From contig NW_026570715.1 of the NCBI RefSeq assembly GCF_019649055.1, positions 1 to 15,634 of the forward strand: 15,634 nucleotides of DNA, read 5' to 3'. This document shows positions 9,265 through 15,634 of the stretch, in pieces; within the stretch, counting starts at the first letter, position 1; each line of letters begins with the position of its first letter. The notes below the pieces were generated by a model that was not told the DNA's origin, ran no database searches, and saw only the letters and a program-made list of their open reading frames with translations. Origin of the DNA: Paramacrobiotus metropolitanus. Its lineage: Eukaryota; Tardigrada; Eutardigrada; Parachela; Macrobiotidae. The position numbers and the translations under genes were made by a program.

Positions 9265-9299
9265 AAATGAGATGCACATCTTCACTACAGATCTCATTT
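9265..9299. repeat. Hairpin AAATGAGAT/ATCTCATTT
   Basis: A perfect 9-bp inverted repeat (9265-9273 and 9291-9299) with a 17-base loop lies between the element relic and the first visible ARF6 exon. Function unknown. Confidence 0.4.
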
Positions 9300-9469
9300 G
9301 TACGGCTACAGTATTATCGTGTAGCATGTTTTTACTGTTCACACACGAAAGCATTAAGGCTTGTGTGCACTGTGCAGTCGTTCACGTTTGCGTTGCGTAA
9401 AATTTGTTAGCTCTCTATTATGCTTGTTTATGGTTTAAACCTGAAAATTTGCACAAAGTTTCTTTGCAG

Positions 9470-10519
9470 CTATTCTTTACCGATTGAAGTTGGCTCAGCA
9501 CTCCAACATTACTGACCATTCCAACCGTTGGCTTCAATGTGGAGACGATATCTTTCAAGAAATTCCGCATGTCTGTATGGGTAAGATTATTTGCCGATCG
9601 TCTTTGCTTACCTGCTTGTAAAATTGATTGCGTGCTCGGTGGAGCCTTCTCGACGGGGAGAATGAAGTGGCTGATTACTCGGCACAAGTGCATAATGTTG
9701 TGCACAACATGTTTATTTGTTCGGCTAGGACGTTGGTGGACAAGATAAGATTCGGCCTCTTTGGAGACATTACTTCACCGGCTCACAGGCATTAATTTTT
9801 GTCGTCGATTCCGCCGATATTGATCGACTTGACGAGGCACGACAGGAATTCCATAGAATCATTAATGATCGCGAAATGAAGGATGCCATCATCTTATTAT
9901 TTGCCAATAAACAGGTACTAAATTGACTACTTGGCATACGATACATACTTGTGCGGTAAATGGCCACTTCTCCGGTTGTGTCTTGGTTTCTCTTTATTTT
10001 TGTGTTTGATAATGAACCTGCGGTTTTTTTGCATCGCTGGAAACCTGCCACCTGCTAATCTAAATATATGTCAACGATTTTTTCCACGAGTTTTGATAAT
10101 AGTATGTCTTCACATTCTGCCTAGCTGTTTGAGATTGGTACCGGTGCCGCTATGGATTTTTCTCATGTACTTCCATCACCATGTGATAAGATATTTTGCG
10201 TAACTTGCCCTTTTATGCTGATGATAAGTACTTCGTTCAACTTCAAATATTACTCTCAGGGGTATGTAAAATTAAATGATTGGAAAATGTACAATTCAAA
10301 CGGTTGTTTCTCATATACATAATTTGAAATGCGCTGTTTTAATCTGAGCATTTGCAGGATCTCCCAAATGCGGTACGACCACATGACCTGCAGGATAGGT
10401 TGGGATTAACGAGGCTGCAGAATCGGATATGGTATGTGCAGCCTTGTTGTGAATGTGCCCCGACCGGAGATGGATTAACCGAGGGCCTAACATGGTTGAC
10501 ATCCAACTACAAACAGTAG
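9470..10519 (+). pseudogene. ARF6: ARF6-like small GTPase, 5' exon missing and frameshifted
   Basis: Three exons of an ADP-ribosylation factor, the membrane-traffic and actin GTPase of the plasma membrane and endosomes, are visible: 9470-9580, 9729-9914 and 10358-10519. All splice sites are GT-AG (donors GTAAGA, GTACTA; acceptors TTTGCAG, GGCTAG, TTTGCAG). Exon A holds ILYRLKLAQ and switch I TIPTVGFNVE; exon B starts [16 protein letters not shown] (G3, switch II) and ends FANKQ; exon C starts DLPN, so the intron splits the NKQD G4 motif. HRIINDREM and the end LTSNYKQ point to ARF6 rather than ARF1-5. Oddities: the exon with the myristoylation Gly and the P-loop is not found upstream. In exon A the LKLAQ frame and the TIPTVGF frame are out of register between about 9493 and 9521, and the continuing frame has TGA. 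The G5 region reads CCECAPTGDG, two residues longer than the usual SCATSGDG. Exons B and C are fully open, so the gene may be recently broken or misassembled. Confidence 0.85.
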
Positions 10520-10802
10520 TTCGCGTAGTGATAGTATTTCGGGGTTTTGCGGGGAAGATATCTGTTTTGCGTTTGATGGAGGGTGTTGGGGGTTGGTTGA
10601 ACTTTTTCTATTGATCGTATTTTGTTGCCATCTTGATGGTTTTTTCCAACGCGTGAATTGATTTGCGGTTGGATTGGACGGACTCTGATGTTGATTTTTT
10701 GAAAAAATGCCCTTTTCGTACCGGTTTCGTCTGCTTTGGAGTTTAGTCCGGATTGAGTGCATGTGAACGGTTGCTTGGCCATACATACAAAAGTTTGAAA
10801 CG

Positions 10803-10808
10803 AATAAA
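10803..10808 (+). terminator. Polyadenylation signal AATAAA of ARF6-like gene
   Basis: AATAAA lies 284 bp after the ARF6-like stop codon and is followed by a T-rich stretch. It is the first good signal downstream, giving a 3'UTR of about 300 bases (10520 to about 10825). Confidence 0.5.
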
Positions 10809-10825
10809 GTTTCATCGCTTTACTG

Positions 10826-11408
10826 CATTTTTGCTCATGTAGATATCATGCAGTAATAATGATTGTAATAAGTACAGACATACGATATATGGTACGTACT
10901 TACTTAAAATTTTAAAATACGAGTATAAGAGCAGTTTGCAAAGCTGCTGTATGCAGAATGCTTTACAGATCAATTTTGTCCTTCCTCTCGTGGTCGCACT
11001 TTACTATAAAAATTTAAAAAAAGTAAGAAAATGAGAGTATTTAAACAAAAAAAAAATAAAATAAATTTATAAATAATTTTATAAAAATAAAAAATAAATT
11101 TTTATTCAAATAAAAACTCGTTAATTCGTTCGCGGTTTTTTGTGTTTTACGACAACCGTAGCATCCTGAAATTTTGGGACGAGTCGGGATGGATTGCAAC
11201 CAACAGCATTCTGAATTATTCATCAACAGGAAAATTATCATAAAATTTTGCGTAATTGGCAATAAATTGAGATTCCAGTATAACGCACAAATTCAGTACA
11301 GTACTAGTACTAGTAACACCGCACACAACACAACTCACCGTAATAATGCACTCTTGTAGTGCTTGCAACTTTGTACAGTTTACGTACTCTTTCCTGTTTC
11401 CGATCGGG
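10826..11408. other. Intergenic spacer before right arm, AT-rich
   Basis: No gene is seen. 11028-11118 is nearly pure A/T low-complexity sequence. A short tandem GTACTAGTACTAGT lies at about 11300-11315. The last part (about 11380-11408) is the unique upstream flank of the plus GNL1 promoter and is not shared with the other arm. Confidence 0.6.
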
Positions 11409-14051
11409 CAACTTGGGTATAAAGCAGTTCACTTTGCAGTTTTCCCCAGTTTCTTTTAACCTGCTTTTACAGTTTTACAATCGTTTTACAGTCGTTTTTG
11501 GAAGTGTACTCACTAGGTTATTAGAAAATTACACAGTTTATCATTTATGTTCGTGTTAAAAGTATACAGTTTGATTTGTCGTTCGTTTACATGGATCAAT
11601 AGAGATGCCAAATCGTAAGAAACCGTTTAGTGTGAAACAGAAGAAACAGCAGATTTCACAAAAGCGGGAAAGGAAACGAAACCGAAGCGGCGATCTGCAG
11701 TCTACGAGCGACGAAGGTGATGTGGACGATGCCATAATCCTGACTGGGGACTTTCAAGAAGAAAATCCGCCGGGATTGAACGTTCGCGTCGCCAAAGTTA
11801 ATCAGCAACCTGGATCTCAGCAGCTTCATCCGAAAGCGAAGAATGAATACGATCCAAACCGTTACCGACTGCATTTCTATCGCGAGTCAAAGGTGCAGTT
11901 GAAAAAAGATGTAGATTTCGAGTTTTGTCAGTACGATTCATGATTTTAGTGTGTTTGATATATTGTACACAGTATTCTTGGTTGTTAGATCTTTGCTCAT
12001 TGTAATACGCTTCTTAGGAAGAACTGAAATTGCGGAAGGAAAAAGCTTCGCTGCCAGTGGAAGCGGTTCCCGAGGAGAAGCTGGAGATGAGCTTGGAGGA
12101 TATTTACCGACCTGGTTCGGAGTTGGACATGCCTCGACGCCCGCCGTGGGATTACACCATGACGAAGGAGCAGCTGGATGCGAATGAGCAGAAATACTTT
12201 CGGAGTTATGTTGAGAAGATATTTGCTGCTCATCATGATTCCGTGGATTTGTCGTACTTCGAACTGAATCTGGAAACTTGGCGCCAGGTGAGAACGAACG
12301 GAAAATCAGTTTAATTATAAAAAAGCGAAAGTGGAAAATTTTGTATGTAATATACTAGATATATTCACATTTCTGGCGATTCGGAGAATTAATTATTAAC
12401 TTAAATTTTCTTGACTGCTTGTGTCATATCACAGCAAACCAGGCATGATTTCCATCTGCTTTTTAGCTGTTTTTGTTTACCCAGGTCAGAAAAAATTACT
12501 CGGGCTTGTGGAGATGTGAACGCAATAATTATAACGTAAAACCAGCACAACTGCATGACTTTAAGTATTTTTGATGCGTACAAAAATTTATCTTGCATAC
12601 GTATTTATATTTAGTTGTGGCGTGTGATGGAGATGAGCGACGTGTTCCTAGTCATTGTGGATCTTCGTTTCCCAGTTCTACACTTTCCTCCGACGTTGTA
12701 TAAATATTTAATGGAAGAACTGAAAAAGCCGATCATCCTTATTCTCAATAAAATTGATCTGGTGCCTCCGCCGCTAGCCGTAGCCTGGCGGCAGTATTTC
12801 GCTTCGACGTATCCCTCCTTGAAAGTGGTTCAGTTCGGTTCCAGTCCCCGTACAGCTGCAGATCTGGAGAGGATGTTCAAAAAGAAGAAACCAACCAAAC
12901 GCAGCAAATACCAGATCTGTTACGGTGTACGCGAGATATTTGACTACTGTTCCGAAGTAGCCAAAGGGGAAGTCGACGTGACGTTGTGGAAACAGCGACT
13001 GGATGCTATTGAATCGGGAGGTGCGCTTCCGGGTATGTTCATGATTTTCTTCACAATAGCCGGTGTTTTGCCACGAAACTTAGATTTTTCGTTAATCATA
13101 GTTCTTAAGTTTCATAATTTGATTGTTGAGTACCACATTTCTAATTGTGCTTTCACTTGTTGCTGTGGAAAATAGTCGTCGCTGTATATACAATATAATA
13201 TACTGTACCTATGGAAAAAAAAACTTCACGTGATCTATTTGAATTTGGAAAACTGGTGAAACTACTTTTAAACCGTCTTTATTACCGGTTCGCTGTAACA
13301 TGTGTTATCTATAGGCGTTATAATTGATGGTTAGTAAAATCAGTTTATCGTAAGATATTACACAGATGAATACTTCATATGTTTTGGACTGTATTGTATT
13401 AGATAAAGTGCCGATTCCACCGGCGGATGCTCATCAGATGGACGGACACCATGTTCCCTAATTTCCCTTCAAAGACGGTGTGCTGACCATTGGTTGCATC
13501 GGAGAACCGAATGTCGGCAAATCTTCCGTGATCAACGCGTTAATGGGTCAGAAAGTGGTGTCTGTCTCGAAAACTCCCGGCCATACCAAGCATTTCCAAA
13601 CTATATTCCTTGCTCCGAATGTCAAGCTCTGTGACTGTCCTGGATTGGTCTTTCCGGCTACTGCGCCCAAAGTCCTGCAGATTATCGGCGGAATCTATCC
13701 CATTTCTCAAGTATCGGATCCATATAGCGTTATCGGCTATTTGGCCGCTCACCTGCCACTCATTCAACTGTTGAAACTGAAGCATCCAAAGGGAGAATCG
13801 GCCAAATTCTCGCCATTAGACATCTGTGAAGCGTGGGCGCTGAAACGAGGATTTTTCACGGCCAAGGCAGCCCGACCGGATGTGTATCGAGCCGGCATTC
13901 ACTTGTTGCGCATCATGCTGGAGGGGAAAATCTGTCTGCGAACGTATCCACCGGGTTACGTGGAGAAGAAAAAGCACTTTGAGAATTTTGGCGAAACGAA
14001 GCAGTTTGCATCTGAGTTGGAGCAACTGGAACAGAAGCTGCATGGTGTTGC
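11409..14051 (+). repeat. Inverted duplication, right arm
   Basis: This 2,643-bp arm is the inverted partner of 4761-7352. 11409-12800 matches 7352-5962 with no substitution that I can find and one 1-bp indel. From 12801 onward there are 15 differences in 232 bp of exon 3, about 8 in 200 bp at the start of exon 4, and 15 in a 101-bp stretch near 13749-13850. The arm ends inside codon GVA after KLHG, where GNL1 homology stops. Confidence 0.95.
11418..11424 (+). promoter_or_regulatory. TATA box of plus-strand GNL1 copy
   Basis: TATAAAG lies 187 bp upstream of the ATG at 11605. A CA-containing pyrimidine-rich start region (about 11441-11455) sits at the expected distance. The duplicated arm begins only 9 bp upstream, so everything upstream of the core promoter differs between the two copies. 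Confidence 0.55.
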
Positions 14052-14268
14052 AAAAAATGACGCTGTTCTAACCTTTAAGGATTATGAGGACGTATGCGCT
14101 TACATGCTCCGTACGGCGCCTGTCCCACCGGATTATCACCCTGTCCTTTCCTTGAAGCAGTTTTTATTTATCATCGGATGTTTTATATTTGTCTTGATTC
14201 TCATCTTCCACCCGAAGCCTCTGCTGCTGTTATTCACGACGTTATTGCGGTTAGGATTGACTGTATAG
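11605..14268 (+). CDS. GNL1: GNL1-like GTPase, plus-strand copy with chimeric 3' end
   Basis: Four exons: 11605-11892, 12018-12287, 12615-13032 and 13403-14268 (introns 125, 327, 370 bp; phases 0, 0, 1). The ATG opens the family's conserved basic start MPNRKKPFSVKQKK. The exon 1-2 join (RESK/EELKLRKEKA) and the exon 2-3 join (LETWRQ/LWRVMEMSD) follow human GNL1. The permuted GTPase motifs are all present: G4 NKID (residues 231-234), G1 GEPNVGKSS (359-367), G3 DCPG (403-406). GNL1 belongs to a class of nuclear/nucleolar GTPases linked to ribosome maturation. Two oddities: 9 extra bases relative to the other copy put TAA in frame at 13459-13461, avoidable by an in-phase AG at 13473-13474; and after KLHG (about 14048) the acidic GNL1 tail is replaced by about 70 residues unrelated to it, partly hydrophobic. 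Without the stop the product would be about 613 aa, against 607 for human GNL1. Confidence 0.87.
14052..14268 (+). other. Non-GNL1 tail fused to plus-strand GNL1 exon 4
   Basis: This is open reading continuing from GNL1 past the duplication edge. The first part (TFKDYEDVCAYMLRTAPVPP, then DYHPVLSLKQ) has ordinary protein composition. The second part (FLFIIGCFIFVLILIF, then LLLLFTTLL) is strongly hydrophobic and could form a membrane segment. I do not recognise the family. The first part may be a captured host exon at the insertion site, with a possible weak donor near 14160. Confidence 0.5.
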
Positions 14269-14339
14269 GATTGGGATCCCACTTTTCCTTTTCCAGGGAC
14301 TGAAATAGTGCAGAATCAATGATGGACGCTTTGCGACTT

Positions 14340-14358
14340 CCCCCCCCCCTCCCGGGGG
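14340..14358. repeat. C10-T-C3-G5 homopolymer tract
   Basis: A run of ten C, one T, three C and five G lies 72 bp after the plus GNL1 stop. It is a likely site of replication slippage and sequencing error, and the minus strand is G-run rich. No function is inferred. Confidence 0.7.
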
Positions 14359-15236
14359 CGAAGTTTAAAAATGTTTGAACTTTAGACGAATTACAACACT
14401 TAAATTTTAATGAGTTTGCTGTTTCGAGATAAGGTTTGTAGAAGTTGCTTGGGAAAACGAGATCTTTATAGTTTATATACAACTGTTAAATTCGACCGCG
14501 TAATCAATTCGCGCGAAACCAACGGATAGATTGACGTGGTAAACTGCTGAGAAATTCGACAAAAAATACTATAGATATTTCTCGGTATAGGGAGGGTGGG
14601 GGCTGGATGGAGAGTACGAAAAAAGCCGGTGAACAGAAGTAGGAGTAACTACAAATCACGCAATAATCCCCAGTTGGTTCAACTTTCAGCCCATCTCACC
14701 TTTGCGGTCTCATTCAAACCCCGCTTTTGAAATGAACCGCTAATTTGTGCAAGATAACAGTGTGTTGAGTTTAATGATGGACGCAAATGTCTTGAAGTGA
14801 ATGAGGACAGCGCTTGGCCATCTTGTACGCGTCGCGTAACAAGACAACGCAGTGAGCGCACTGGGCCCACCCAGTTTCCGGCCTTTAAAACCGATGTAAT
14901 GCTGTTTCTAAAACCGCGCGGAGCGCGAAAAAAATTAATTTTTTGTGCTAATACGGTGCAGTTTTGCGTGTTCCTGGTCAGAAAACGACACTTAAAATTC
15001 TCATCCCATCTTTTTTTTATGCGCAGTTCCCACCGCCTCTTCATCTGACCTTCACTCCCCGCTAACCTTGGCACTAAACAGTTGCGATTTTGCGTGAAGA
15101 AATAGGTAGTACTCTGTATGGTTTATTTAGTAAGTACTTGAGAAGGCATAATATGTGCATTTCGCACCGGGATGCTACCGAGTAGCTGGCTGCCGAAATA
15201 CACCTTGACGCCTGACGGGCAAGGTAGCGAACAGCG
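14359..15236. other. Right flank, no recognisable gene
   Basis: No supported exon. A 131-codon minus-strand frame at 14679-15074 has biased basic composition and no recognisable domain. A 16-bp A/T palindrome (AAAAAATTAATTTTTT) lies near 14929-14944. Confidence 0.5.
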
Positions 15237-15279
15237 ACAAGTGATAGTCAGCGTAGCGAGTGAGCCTACGCTTACTTGT
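15237..15279. repeat. Bulged hairpin ACAAGT..AGCGTAG / CTACGCT.ACTTGT
   Basis: AGCGTAG (15250-15256) pairs with CTACGCT (15266-15272), and the outer ACAAGT (15237-15242) pairs with ACTTGT (15274-15279), giving a 13-bp stem with an asymmetric 7/1-base bulge. Nearby sequence gives no hint of function. 15280-15634 holds nothing else I recognise. Confidence 0.4.
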
Positions 15280-15634
15280 TAAGCTTATATGGCTGCTACC
15301 GCTTATTGATGCAAAAATTGTCGTACAGCTAGTACATCAGCACGGTACAACTATGACCTTATTTCTTCCAATGCAAGTAGAAGCCACAAAAGCTAAATCA
15401 ACCATGCACATGTGTTCTTTCAACAACACCCGTACACGCGAAGAAAAAACCATTTCACAACAAATGAGGAATGACACTCCGTTGCGGAGCGAGAGAGGAA
15501 GGGAGGAAACCTTGAACTTTAAGGTTGCAAGCACTGTTGGACTCGCCGTATATTTTGATATTGCGCATGTGGTAATTTCCCCGTAGCTACGTATATATGT
15601 GCATTGTGCACTCAAGGGCATCATGATTATAATT

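Noticed and set aside
14679-15074. 131-codon minus-strand frame in the right flank
   Set aside because: No recognisable domain, basic biased composition, overlaps another open frame, no splice or promoter support.

Overview
The window is eukaryotic and almost certainly from an animal. Its protein-coding genes are split by GT-AG introns, and two animal GTPase families can be recognised: GNL1 (HSR1-type, circularly permuted G motifs) and ARF6. The phylum cannot be told from the sequence. There are no rRNA, tRNA or CRISPR features. The flanks are AT-rich, non-coding and full of palindromes and repeats.

Layout. 1-4609 is a gene-free flank with an ATACCA/TGGTAT palindrome cluster, a 29-bp minisatellite (about 17 units), a block of GC-rich hairpins, a nested inverted repeat and a MITE-like 55-bp near-palindrome. 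4610-7156 (minus) is a four-exon GNL1 copy with its native acidic C-terminus but several disabling lesions. 7353-11408 is a spacer holding a degraded mobile-element coding relic and an ARF6-like gene (plus strand, three exons visible, first exon missing, one frameshift). 11605-14268 (plus) is a second four-exon GNL1 copy in the opposite orientation. 14269-15634 is a non-coding flank.

The central feature is a large inverted duplication: arms at 4761-7352 and 11409-14051, about 2.6 kb each, head-to-head around a roughly 4 kb spacer that contains the ARF6 relic. The inner 1.39 kb of the arms (core promoter, 5'UTR, exon 1, intron 1, exon 2, intron 2, start of exon 3) shows no substitution by eye and a single 1-bp indel. 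The arms then jump to about 6% difference in the rest of exon 3 and reach about 15% in the 3' half of exon 4. This looks like arm-to-arm gene conversion, or an assembly join.

Neither GNL1 copy reads through cleanly. The minus copy has a 1-bp frameshift in exon 2, a nonsense codon and a 39-bp deletion that removes the G3 (DCPG) motif. The plus copy keeps every G motif, but it has a 9-bp insertion with an in-frame TAA (possibly skipped by a new in-frame acceptor), and its acidic tail is replaced by an unrelated hydrophobic tail where the duplicated arm ends. All comparisons were done by eye and no database was searched.
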